Below, in pieces: positions 39,325-48,536 of a stretch of DNA of 64,000 nt (position 1 is its first letter; the number at the start of each line of letters is the position of its first letter). This DNA comes from Ustilago trichophora. Taxonomy: Eukaryota; Basidiomycota; Ustilaginomycetes; Ustilaginales; Ustilaginaceae. The notes under the pieces were generated by a model. The model was not told where the DNA came from and searched no databases. It saw nothing but the letters and a program-made list of their open reading frames with translations. The position numbers and the translations under genes are program-made. Location of the stretch: assembly GCA_900323505.1 (NCBI GenBank), contig OOIN01000039.1, positions 124,001 through 188,000 of the forward strand, given 5' to 3'.

Positions 39325-41316
39325 ATGGCTCCCAAATCCACCAACTCGAGGTCTTCTGCAGCCGATCATGGCCACGATAGCGAGCGACAGCCGCTGCTCG
39401 CACCATCTTCGGCCGGTTCGGACTACCGCTCCATCCCTGCGTCGGCACCTCCGGCACCACGATCGAGGCGTTCACCGTATCTCACCTTCTTTCTGCGGTT
39501 CTACTTTGCCATCGGTGTACTTCTCTTGCTGCCGGTCACTGTCCTACTCCTGCTCCTCGTCATCAACTACTTTGAGCCAATCCCTTTGCTCCTCCCGCCT
39601 CATCGCTCTCCTGCGGTTCTACCTCTGTGGTTCTGCCTCATTTCGGTATCGATGCTAGGACCTGGTCTGCTGTTTTTCGAGCTCGCCTCCCACGCCACCA
39701 ACTTTTTCCATCTCTTCGTGCTCTGCTGCACCATCGCAGATGTGGTGCTCCTGCTTGCCGTCCCCGAGTTCCGCATGACCCACTCGTATCTCGGATTTGC
39801 CTCCGTCGGACTCTGCCTGCTCTCAACTCTGTGGGCCTTCTTCTCTTCGCACCACCTTCAAAAGCAAAAGATCCCCTTCACCCTGAACCCCGATGTTGGT
39901 GCGCCCATTGTCACCGAGATTCCTCTCTCGCGTGCCCAAGCAAAGTGGAGCAGGCGCTTCAAGCTCGTTTGGGCCCTCTTCGGCTGCCTTGCTGTAGCCC
40001 TCGCTGCTGCGCTTGTCACCTTCGATCTGGTCCTCGATGCCGCCGATTCTGGTTTCAGGCCTCTGGGCAACCTCACTATGGTTCATCCTACCTCGCTCAC
40101 CAAGCAGCCCGTCTATCCACAGGATCCAGCTGACGTCAATCCATATCCAGTCTCGTTCCGTCTCCACCTCGCTTGCGAATCCGCTCCCGCCCAGTCAGGC
40201 TCTGACAACTTCAAGTCGCACAACGCGTCCAACATTGCTCCCACTGCTCTCGTCATGTCGGAGCGGGGTGTATCTGGTGTCGTGGCAGCGCAGTTCCTTC
40301 GCGAGATGGTCGCTCGCTCTGGCTCACGTCTCGGAGGTGGAGATGATGGCCATCTCGCTCTCACACGCGTCTGCTTCTGGGACCGCATCGGCTACGGACA
40401 CTCGGACTTTGTCTACCAACCCACATCGGTTCGTCTCCAGACAGAAGCACTCTACCATGCTCTGCAGAAGCACGACCAGGTCGATCTTGACACCATCTCG
40501 AAGCACGCAAAGAAGAAGAAAGACGGCGAAACGCTTGGCAAGTTCATGCTGGTTTCCACCGGATACGGCAACCTCTTTGCCCAGGATTTTGCCATTCAGC
40601 ATCCAGAGCTCATCCACTCCTTCCTTCAAATCGACGCCGAGACTCCCTATTCATGGTACACCGATAAGGTCACTCCAGACACGGGAGCACGCGCCGGCTA
40701 TCTTGCCCGCCGCCACGGTGCCTTTGGCTCTCTTGTCTACGACCTTCTTCCTGCGCTTGCTGAGCCGTCTGGCATCACACGTATCATCGGCCTGCTCAAG
40801 GGCAAATCCGTCGTCGACCGCATCTTGGCTCCTGGACAGCGAGGACGCGCCGCTCGCCAAAACGACTTGGGCGGTGGAGGCTGGCGCATCAATGGTGCCG
40901 GTGGATCCAATCCCAGGCTTCTCATGTCGTCCTGGCTTGAGCGTCTCGACGCCAACCTCGGTACGCTGAGCCCCAACTTTGTTGGTCTCCACAAGTCGAT
41001 CTCGGAGTATCAGTCTCTGCTGTCCAAACGTCCCGTTGCGGTGCTTTCCAGCTTCTGGAGGATCCATGCCGATGTCGGCGGTTGGGGTCAAGAGCAGCGC
41101 GAGACCCTGGTAGCACCGGCAAAGAACAGCTCAAGCCTCGTCGGTTGGTGGCGCATTGGCGATCGAAAGAAGAGGACAGGCGGAGGTGATGAAGGTGGTC
41201 CCGCTGGAATCTGCTCCACCAAGATGGGCGTCATCTTTTGTGAAGAGGCTGTTCGCAAGCTGATCGCTGCTGGCCAAATGTGGAACTCGACTGCTGTCGC
41301 CTCTCCTTTGCTCTGA
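39325..41316 (+). CDS. Multi-pass membrane protein with degenerate alpha/beta-hydrolase domain
   Basis: A 663-aa single-exon ORF. The N-terminal tail (about 50 residues) is Ser-rich and cytosolic. Five hydrophobic segments follow: FAIGVLLLLPVTVLLLLLVI, two around residues 95-145, one near 155-175 and one near 205-230. The C-terminal 370 residues look like an alpha/beta hydrolase fold: ALVMSERGVSGVVAAQFL, VCFWDRIGYGHSDF, then VSTGYGNLFAQDFA at the nucleophile elbow. In the elbow the motif is S-T-G-Y-G (residues 411-415), so Gly413 is where the nucleophile Ser should be, which suggests a non-catalytic hydrolase fold. The domain order resembles the fungal integral-membrane family known as DUF2417; that match is from memory of the layout, not a search. 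The function is unknown. Confidence 0.72.
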   Translation: MAPKSTNSRSSAADHGHDSERQPLLAPSSAGSDYRSIPASAPPAPRSRRSPYLTFFLRFYFAIGVLLLLPVTVLLLLLVINYFEPIPLLLPPHRSPAVLPLWFCLISVSMLGPGLLFFELASHATNFFHLFVLCCTIADVVLLLAVPEFRMTHSYLGFASVGLCLLSTLWAFFSSHHLQKQKIPFTLNPDVGAPIVTEIPLSRAQAKWSRRFKLVWALFGCLAVALAAALVTFDLVLDAADSGFRPLGNLTMVHPTSLTKQPVYPQDPADVNPYPVSFRLHLACESAPAQSGSDNFKSHNASNIAPTALVMSERGVSGVVAAQFLREMVARSGSRLGGGDDGHLALTRVCFWDRIGYGHSDFVYQPTSVRLQTEALYHALQKHDQVDLDTISKHAKKKKDGETLGKFMLVSTGYGNLFAQDFAIQHPELIHSFLQIDAETPYSWYTDKVTPDTGARAGYLARRHGAFGSLVYDLLPALAEPSGITRIIGLLKGKSVVDRILAPGQRGRAARQNDLGGGGWRINGAGGSNPRLLMSSWLERLDANLGTLSPNFVGLHKSISEYQSLLSKRPVAVLSSFWRIHADVGGWGQEQRETLVAPAKNSSSLVGWWRIGDRKKRTGGGDEGGPAGICSTKMGVIFCEEAVRKLIAAGQMWNSTAVASPLL

Positions 41317-41864
41317 TATACTCGCTTCGGCCCAGAAATTCTGTTCTATCGTCCAATGTACATTACCACGATGCTGTTCCAACACCTTGTAAGTCCACAA
41401 CCACCCCCTTTCTCCACGGAATTGCAGACCTGAGCTTCCAATGTCACGCGCTCAACACATACAAACAGGCGGTCACGCAAGCCTTGCCAACCATTGAGAA
41501 AGGATGCCGCGAGCCCACGGCTGGGGGAACATCATATTGACAAGGGAAAAACACACGAAGGAACAAACAAGCTGTAAATTACAGAGGCCAAGACAAGAAA
41601 GCTCACCTTGACTCAAAATTGCCTGTGCGCGTCTCGAACAGCCGACATGCCCAACGTCTCGCTTCCAAAGAATGGGCGGCAGGGTATTCAGGAAGAGAGA
41701 CAAGCTTTGGAACATGTGAGCCGGTTGCGCCGACAGGAAGAGGTGCTGACGAAAGGCAGCGTGAAGGTAGGCCCTTCTTTTGGGTGAAAGATGAGGATGA
41801 AAGACAGAAGAAGTGGTGTTGTCGAGACCAAAAACTTTGAGCCGACATCTAGTATTCCGACACT
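41317..41864. other. 3' intergenic region between two convergent genes
   Basis: 548 bp between the stops of the membrane-hydrolase gene and eIF4B. Only short ORFs are present, with no repeats or RNA genes recognised. Confidence 0.4.
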
Positions 41865-43624
41865 TTAGGCCTCGAGCTTGGTCTCTTGGACCTTTTCGGC
41901 CACCTCGTCTACCTGAGCATCCTTGTCATCTTTGGAGGCAGCCTGGCTCTGCTCGCCGCCAACGAGCGCGCCGGATGGCTTGCGTCCCTGACCCCAGGCG
42001 CCTGTGGGTGGCGCAGCACGGGGTGCCTTGGCAGCTGCAGGCGCAGCGGCCTCCGCAGCAGGCGAGTCGGCCTCGGAGGCGTCAGCCTGGACCTTGTCGG
42101 CGGTGGCAGCGGCCTCGGACTTGTCCTTCTTCTCCTTGTCAGCCTTGGCCTTCTCCTTCTTGGCCTTGAGCTCCTCTTGCCTCTCCTTCTCCCTCTGTGA
42201 AAGCTTCTCCTCGATCTGTCGCTCGCGTTCGGATGCATCGATGGGCTTGGCGTTGCCGAACGGGCTGGGCTTAGAGCTGGTGTTGGAAGTGGCAGCAGCG
42301 GCAGCGGACTCGGCCGAACGAGGCTTCAAGTCGAGCTTCTTGCGCTCAGCGGGGGCAGCAGCCGAAGGCGCGGGGCTAGAGGAGCCCGAAGCGGGCTTCT
42401 TGGCAGATCGCCAGTTGTCGGTGGCTTCAGAAGATGGGGCAGCGCCGGCGGGCTGACCGCTGCCGCGTCGCTCAGCGGCACCAAAGCCAAAGCCCTTCTT
42501 GGCGTTACCGGGGCTCTCGGGAGGAGTCTGATCGGGGGTGAACTTGGAGCCGAAGCCCATTCGCTCTTGAGAGGCGAAGCGCTCGTCGACTTCGTTGGCA
42601 TCGTTGCGGTTGCGGAAGGAGGCACGTCGGGAGTCCGAGTCAGCCATACCAGAGGGACGACGCGAGTTGGCGGGCGAACGGCCCTCGACGGGCTTGCCGG
42701 TCCTCCACTGGGTGGCAAGGTCGCCCTGGCTGGGCTCAACAGGGGCAGCATCGCGAGGGGGGCGGTTGGAGGGAGGTGCGGACTGGAACTTGGCGCCAAA
42801 GCCGCTTCGAACGCCACCGCTGACGTCCATCTGGTCGAAGCCAGAGCCCTCGGTGCGGGGGACACCGGAGCGCTCAGGGCGAGGGGCAAAGCCGCCACGG
42901 GGCTCTGCGGGAGGGAGAGGGCCAGCGCGGCGCCACTGAGAGGCGTCGTCGGCCTGGCTGCTGTGGACGGGTCGGTCACCACCAAAGGCGCTCTTGGGAG
43001 GCTCAGCGACCGAGATGCGGACGGTTCTGGAGGCGAGCTGGGATCCGCTTCGGTCGAGGGCGGATCTGAGGTCGTCCTGGGACTGGAATTCGACGTAACC
43101 GAAGCCCTTGGGCTTGCCGTCGTGGCCGGTGACGATGCGGACGCTGACGGTGTTGGCGGGAGCGAAAAACTGTTCGACATCGGCCTCCATAACTTCGAAA
43201 GAAAGGTTGCCGACAAAAGCGGTGAAGGGGGGCTTGTCGGGGAGGGGAAGCTCCTCGCGAGGAGGGTAGCTTCGCTCGGGACGCTCGAAGCCACGGTCGC
43301 GGTCGACACGGTCGGGGACGGTGGAAAGGTAGTCGCCGCCCCTGCGGTAGCTGGATTCACGGGGAGCCGAGGAGATGGGGAGGTCGTCCATCTCGTCGGC
43401 CCACGAGGTCTTGCCGGTGGACTCGTCGGCCAAGAAGTCGTTGAGCGTCATCTTCTGTCCCTTTTTAGGCGCTGCAAGATTTGCGGAATAGACAATGTTG
43501 AAAGAAGAAGGGTCAGCTGGCAGCTCGTTATGACGCGGTAGCGAATGCAGCCTAGAAGGTTGAACAAGCACGGTCTGACGCTTGTTGGAAGGCGGCTGAG
43601 GCTGCGTTCTAGATACTCACGCAT
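41865..43624 (-). CDS. TIF3: Translation initiation factor eIF4B, two exons with a 4-nt first coding exon
   Basis: Coding exons on the minus strand: 43624-43621 (ATGC) and 43471-41865, with a 149-nt intron (GTGAGT donor, TGCAG acceptor). The spliced frame is 1611 nt, 536 aa, beginning MPPKKGQKMTLNDFLADES. The start MxPKK...MTLNDFL is the hallmark of fungal eIF4B, and it appears only if the tiny first exon is used; the unspliced frame reads into intron sequence. One RRM (about residues 84-160) has AFVGNL (RNP2) and KGFGYVEF (RNP1). It is followed by repeats such as ATQWR/DASQWR, SRRPSG and FGSKF. The C-terminus is a highly charged Lys/Glu/Ala region. eIF4B stimulates the eIF4A helicase during mRNA scanning. 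The repeats resemble the Tif3 repeat region of yeast. Confidence 0.9.
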
Positions 43625-44437
43625 GATGGGCGGGTTGTCCGGTGGGAAGTTGACGACTAGATGCTAGTATGGAGAGGATGGTGTGGATCCTTGCGATGCG
43701 AGCAGGATCGAAAGAGACTACCTTTTGCGGGGAAAGGTAGCGAAGAATGGAGATGTGGATGGTGGTGATGACGATGATGATGAGGACTGTGACACCAGCC
43801 AGCAAATAAGTGTAGACTCTCTGCTCTCGAGGATTTGGTGCGGAAATGAAATTGGTTCGGATCACGGCTGCCTCTGAACTAGTACAGTATTGTGTGACTG
43901 ACAGGCGAAAGGCGGATTTTGATGCTCTCAGGGCCCTTTGTGTGAGGCAAAGGAAAAAGACCGACCTAAAAAAAAAAAGTCTCAACAAGAAGATTCCTCT
44001 CCTCGCTCATGTTCTTCTGTACTGTAGTGTTGCCGTGACTGCTCAACTGCCCTCTCTCTCTCTCTCCAGCTGCCGCAAAAAAAAAAAATGTTGAAATCGA
44101 TTTCTCTCTCTTGCGGGGCTAACTGTACTGTACAATGTATTTCCCAGTTCCCACTTTGGACCCGATTCGAAATCAGATTCAAATGGCAGGCAGGACGATA
44201 TTTTTCGGAATCGTCTTTGTTGGTCGTGACAGCCTAACAGCTATACTTTATCCGTCCTTTCCACGTAGCATCCTGCATGCAATCTTCCAAAGCTTCATTT
44301 CTCGAACGCACCCTTTACGGCAACTGAGCTGATAAGCATAGGTACTCTCTTTTGATCTGCCCCACTGCCTCTCTTTCGCTCACACGACCACCACCGTCGC
44401 GGAAACACACAGCCGCATTCCAGCGCATCAAAGCAAC
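43625..44437. other. Divergent promoter region between eIF4B and SPC2
   Basis: 813 bp. It contains short homopolymer A runs (near 43970 and 44080), a CT run (about 44053-44068) and three TACTGTA-type motifs (43871, 44019, 44123). No gene supported. Confidence 0.45.
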
Positions 44438-45315
44438 ATGGCCAAGTCAGAGACCGACAACAAACCCAAGGCGGACCGCATCGTCGTCGACAACTCGAAT
44501 CTTTCCGAGCTCAAGGCTACTTGCGATGAAGCAGTCGAGCGAGTAAGTAAGAACCACCCATCACAAGCTCATCATCATACGTCAAGCTGACACTTGTTGG
44601 CACCATCATGCTGCCTCCTCTTCCTTGCAGATCCTCTCGCGTCACCCTCAGCATGGCTCGTCAGCCAAGTCGCACGGCTTTGCTCCTTTCAAAGCCAGTC
44701 ACTTCCACACGGACTTGCGTCTCGTGCTTGGCTACACAGCCTCGGCTATCATGATTGGCACGTCCATCTGGGCATATTTCATCGAGAAGGAATGGAACCG
44801 CAACAAGCAAGCGTGCGCCATTGCAGTGGTAGCCTACATCATCCTTTCCGCCATTCAGATGGTCGACTCGTACTTGCAAGGCAACAACATCTTTACCGGC
44901 ACTCGCAAGATGCTCTCCAATCGCATCGAGACAGAGCATCTCACCATCGCATCTCCTCCACTCCCCAAAGCTACCAAGAAGGGCTCAAAAACTCCCAATG
45001 GCAAACCCGTCTTGACGCCTCCTGCCTACACGCTTCAGTTTGAATACACACGCAAGAGCAACAAAGGCAAATCACTTCTGGGACGAAAGAGCGATTCTCT
45101 GCCACTCGGTCACCTAGGTAAGCATTCGTCGAATCATCTTTTTTTTGCAAGGTACACCAGCTTTCCCGCTCACACACAGCACTTGCTCTGCTCTGCTCAC
45201 TCGTTGCTCTCCCCCATCACTAACAGGCGAATGGTTTACTGAGGAAGGAGAGTTCGTCGAAGACATCTTTGAGCAAAGGTTGCTCTCAGGCCTTCAGAAG
45301 GCGTTTGGCCAGTAG
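44438..45315 (+). CDS. SPC2: Signal peptidase complex subunit 2 (SPC2/SPCS2), three exons
   Basis: Exons 44438-44542, 44631-45117 and 45227-45315; introns of 88 and 109 nt with GT-AG ends. The spliced frame is 681 nt (226 aa). The protein begins MAKSETDNKPKADRIVVDNS and has two closely spaced transmembrane segments (LVLGYTASAIMIGTSIWAYF and ACAIAVVAYIILSAIQMVDS, about residues 75-135), as expected for the 25-kDa subunit of the ER signal peptidase. The C-terminal domain contains PPAYTLQFEYTRKSNKGKS, and ends LLSGLQKAFGQ. SPC2 is a non-catalytic subunit that helps connect the peptidase to the Sec61 translocon. Its two-TM, cytosolic-ends topology is visible here. It lies upstream of ALG9, another ER gene, in the same direction but with separate upstream sequence. 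Confidence 0.9.
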
Positions 45316-45908
45316 GCGAGCAATCTTGTCGAAACAGCTTTGGCATCTAAGGTCCGCTCTGCATCTTCATCCTGACTTCCGATACCCGCGCATCTGCTCA
45401 ATACTATCGACAGTTTCACATCCTCTCCTGACTTGCGCTTTGCAGCGGCGCTGCTGTTCATTTGATACGTTTGCAGTTATGTGGAACAGACGTCTGTTTT
45501 TTGCTGCAGTCTATGATGAGAACTTTGCTCGTCAACATAGAAGCAAGGGTCTATGAGGAATGTGCAACTGGCCTTGTCAGGGTGGCTCGATCGCCGACCA
45601 CGTCGTATAATTTCTCTTGGCGAACAAGAGCAACACAGCAACCAAAGAAGAACAAGTAGTCGACTCTCGTTTGTTTCGTGTGTTGCTTCTCTCTGTGTTT
45701 TTTTTATCTTGTTGGGCGCGTTTGGCGTGGACGTGTGACAAGAAAGAGCTTTATTTTTGCTCCATTTCTGTGCACCGACTCGCTCGCTCAGATGTTCTTC
45801 CTGCCATTGCTTCTTTATCCTCACCGTCCTACGTTCCACCACCATCGACTCACTGAGCCTCTTGTCGTCCTATCTCGATAAGAGCAGCTCGTCTTGAACA
45901 TCACCAAC
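45316..45908. other. Intergenic region between SPC2 and ALG9
   Basis: 593 bp containing the SPC2 3' end and the ALG9 promoter. Several short ORFs on both strands are not supported. The last 100 bp are pyrimidine-rich, typical of a fungal leader. Confidence 0.4.
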
Positions 45909-48254
45909 ATGGCGTCACCTCATGTTCCCAAGGGTCAGGGACTTCGTTTCCAGAAGCAAGGCGACGCCAGCTTCGCCAAGGCCACCGCTGCCAAGGATGC
46001 TGCTGCCGCCAATGCCCTCCTCTCTCGCCGCAATGCCCTCTTCCAGGACTATGCTAGGGCACACCAGAAGCCCGCTTGGTCGCCCTCCATCTCGGCCGCC
46101 TTCCGTTTCCTCATCATCATTCGTGTCTCTTCTGCCATGTACTCGGTCATCAAGGACTGTGACGAGTCGTTTGGATACTGGGAGCCTCTCCACCTTCTCG
46201 TCTTCCCCCGCGGTAAGCACCACGCATCGGTACCCTTCCAGACTTGGGAGTATTCACCCGAATTCGCCATCCGATCATGGGCTTTCATCGCTCAACACGT
46301 GCCACTCACAAAGACACTCGCCTACTTGGGCGTAGGCAAGCGTCAGGTCTTCTTCGCCGTCCGACTGCTGCTCGCCTTCGTCTCCTCTTTCGTAGACGCC
46401 AGATTCTACAAGGCCGTTGCTGATGTCTTCAGCGCCCGAGTCGGACGCTACTGTCTCATGGCTCTCGCTGCCACTGCCGGTATCTACGAAGCCTCGACCG
46501 CTTTCTTGCCTTCCACCTTTGTCATGCACGCTACCACCCTCGCCTTCTCTGCCTCCCTCTACCCTGCACGACTGCCTTCCACCGACTCTTCGGTGCTCTC
46601 GGACCCATCTCAGCGGCCTTTCAGATCCGAACGTCTCATTGTTGCCACGCTCTCCTTCGCTGCAGGTGCCATCCTCGGTTGGCCTTTTGCCATCATCTTG
46701 GCGCTTCCCTTTGTCCTCGAGCAGCTCTTCCTCCGTGGAGACGACGTCATCGCCAACGGCAAATACTCCCACTGGACTGTAGCTAGGTGGTCCACCGCCA
46801 TTGGTGCCGCTGTCCTCTCGGCCATTCTCGCTCTTCCCGTTTTCGCTATCGACACTCTTGCCTACGGCAAGCTCTCCTTTGTACCACTCAACACCGTTCT
46901 CTACAACCTCTTCTCCCGAAGCAGAGGTGCCGGCCCAGAGCTGTACGGAACCGAACCTTTTACGTTCTACTTTTCCAACCTCTCCCTCAACTTTAACGTC
47001 TTCTTCCCCCTCGCGCTGCTCTCTCTGCCTCTGCTGCTTGTCAGCACCCGTTTCGACCCTAGACGCTTCCAGCGGCCCGCTGTTGAAAACAAGAAAGGTC
47101 ACGCATCCACGGAAAAGCCCTCGAGCCTCTTCTCGCTCGCTCTTCTCCGTATCGCTCCCTTCTACCTCTGGTTCGTTGTCCTCAGCGTCCAGGCGCACAA
47201 GGAGGAACGCTTCATGTACCCGGCTTATACGCTTCTTTGCTTGAATGCTGCCGTGTCGCTCTACCTCATCCGCTCGTTGGCCGAGGTCACGTTTGTCAAG
47301 GTCACCAAGTCTCCCTACCGCGCATCCAAGTCGAGCCTCTTTACCACCATCACTTCCTCGATCCTCGCTGTTGGGGTTCTGCTCGGCGTCCTCCGTTCCG
47401 TAGGCCAGCTCAACAACTACCACTCTCCCTTTGACGTTCTCTTCCACTTTGAGGGGTACGAGCTTCCTCGCGTCGTAGCTAGCAAGTTCCCCGAGACTCT
47501 CAGCCCCGCCATCCAACAGCGTATTGCACGTGGTCTTTCACCCGTCGCGACTGAGCAAGAGAAGGACTACAACGACCGCGGCTACGGTGCCGAGAACAAG
47601 GGTAACAGTGTCGATCTCACCATCGACCTCTCCCCGCTCACGACGCTCGACAAGCCCATCAGGCTGTGCTACGGCAAAGAATGGCACCGTTTCCCCACCC
47701 ACTTCCTCGTCCCTGCCGGCGTCGAGGTCGAGTGGATCAAGAGCGAGTTCAGCGGCATCCTCCCCAAGCACTTTGACGTTGACGCCGCCTCTCCCGTGCA
47801 ACCCTCTGACGTTGTCGCCCACACTCTCGATGCCACCCTTGGCTGGACCTGGCCTTGGTCCGCCATCACCCGCCGCGTTCAGCCCGGGTTCAACGACCTC
47901 AACAAAGAGGAACACGACCGCTACGTCGACGTTTCCACCTGCGACTACCTTGTTGACCTCGACCTTCCTCACCGTAGTCTCGTCTCCGGTGGTAAAGAGT
48001 CGCTCTACGAACCACGTTTTGCGACAATGACGGAGGAATGGGATCGTGTCTTTTGTGGAGCATTCCTGGATGCCGAGTTCAGCCGTCCTGCCGCTGATCC
48101 TCGCGACTCGATCCTGAAGAGGATCGTGCAGAAGGCAGCGGCGGCATTGCATCGCGCTTTCTGGTTGCCCAAGTCGTGGCCCGGTAACGCCAACATGTAC
48201 GGTGATTACTGCCTGCTTCGCAACCGCAATAGCCGATTCAGCCCTACCCCTTAG
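45909..48254 (+). CDS. ALG9: Dolichol-linked alpha-1,2-mannosyltransferase ALG9
   Basis: ATG at 45909 in ACCAACATGG context; the frame also opens five codons earlier at a TTG, which is not used. The protein is 781 aa. Near the start of the enzyme domain it carries VIKDCDESFGYWEPLHLLVF and QTWEYSPEFAIRSW, the GT22-family signature of ALG9 (an acidic catalytic motif in the first luminal loop). About ten to twelve hydrophobic segments follow, including HKEERFMYPAY, a conserved GT22 block. The enzyme adds mannose to the lipid-linked oligosaccharide for N-glycosylation in the ER lumen. It is longer than yeast Alg9 (555 aa) because of a C-terminal luminal extension of about 250 residues after the last TM. 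Related GT22 enzymes are ALG12 and the GPI mannosyltransferases, but CDESFGYWEP fits ALG9 best. Confidence 0.93.
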   Translation: MASPHVPKGQGLRFQKQGDASFAKATAAKDAAAANALLSRRNALFQDYARAHQKPAWSPSISAAFRFLIIIRVSSAMYSVIKDCDESFGYWEPLHLLVFPRGKHHASVPFQTWEYSPEFAIRSWAFIAQHVPLTKTLAYLGVGKRQVFFAVRLLLAFVSSFVDARFYKAVADVFSARVGRYCLMALAATAGIYEASTAFLPSTFVMHATTLAFSASLYPARLPSTDSSVLSDPSQRPFRSERLIVATLSFAAGAILGWPFAIILALPFVLEQLFLRGDDVIANGKYSHWTVARWSTAIGAAVLSAILALPVFAIDTLAYGKLSFVPLNTVLYNLFSRSRGAGPELYGTEPFTFYFSNLSLNFNVFFPLALLSLPLLLVSTRFDPRRFQRPAVENKKGHASTEKPSSLFSLALLRIAPFYLWFVVLSVQAHKEERFMYPAYTLLCLNAAVSLYLIRSLAEVTFVKVTKSPYRASKSSLFTTITSSILAVGVLLGVLRSVGQLNNYHSPFDVLFHFEGYELPRVVASKFPETLSPAIQQRIARGLSPVATEQEKDYNDRGYGAENKGNSVDLTIDLSPLTTLDKPIRLCYGKEWHRFPTHFLVPAGVEVEWIKSEFSGILPKHFDVDAASPVQPSDVVAHTLDATLGWTWPWSAITRRVQPGFNDLNKEEHDRYVDVSTCDYLVDLDLPHRSLVSGGKESLYEPRFATMTEEWDRVFCGAFLDAEFSRPAADPRDSILKRIVQKAAAALHRAFWLPKSWPGNANMYGDYCLLRNRNSRFSPTP

Positions 48255-48536
48255 CACCTAGAGAGGAGCTTCTTCTTATCCGATCTGCAATGTAAATAGT
48301 CATCATCATTCAAACTTCATATTTGACCAAAGGGTTCATTTGAACGAGCAAGCGAAGTTGAACAGACTTTGGAATTTTAAAGGCTGCACACGCACCTGTG
48401 AAAGCATCGTCAAAGCCTTTGATGGCTCACAACAGCACACACACAAAGGAGAGCAACAGGATCAAACCTCTCGGGAGAAACGCAGATTGGATTTGAATAG
48501 AATCGCATAATGTGCTGCACGGGTGGGGTGAGGTTT

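Noticed and set aside
38653..39658. Plus-strand ORFs of 168 and 288 codons upstream of the membrane-hydrolase gene
   Set aside because: They overlap the next gene in another frame, lack motifs and have irregular composition.
46275..47516. 413-codon minus-strand ORF rich in Glu/Gly
   Set aside because: Shadow of ALG9; composition only reflects codon bias of the opposite strand.
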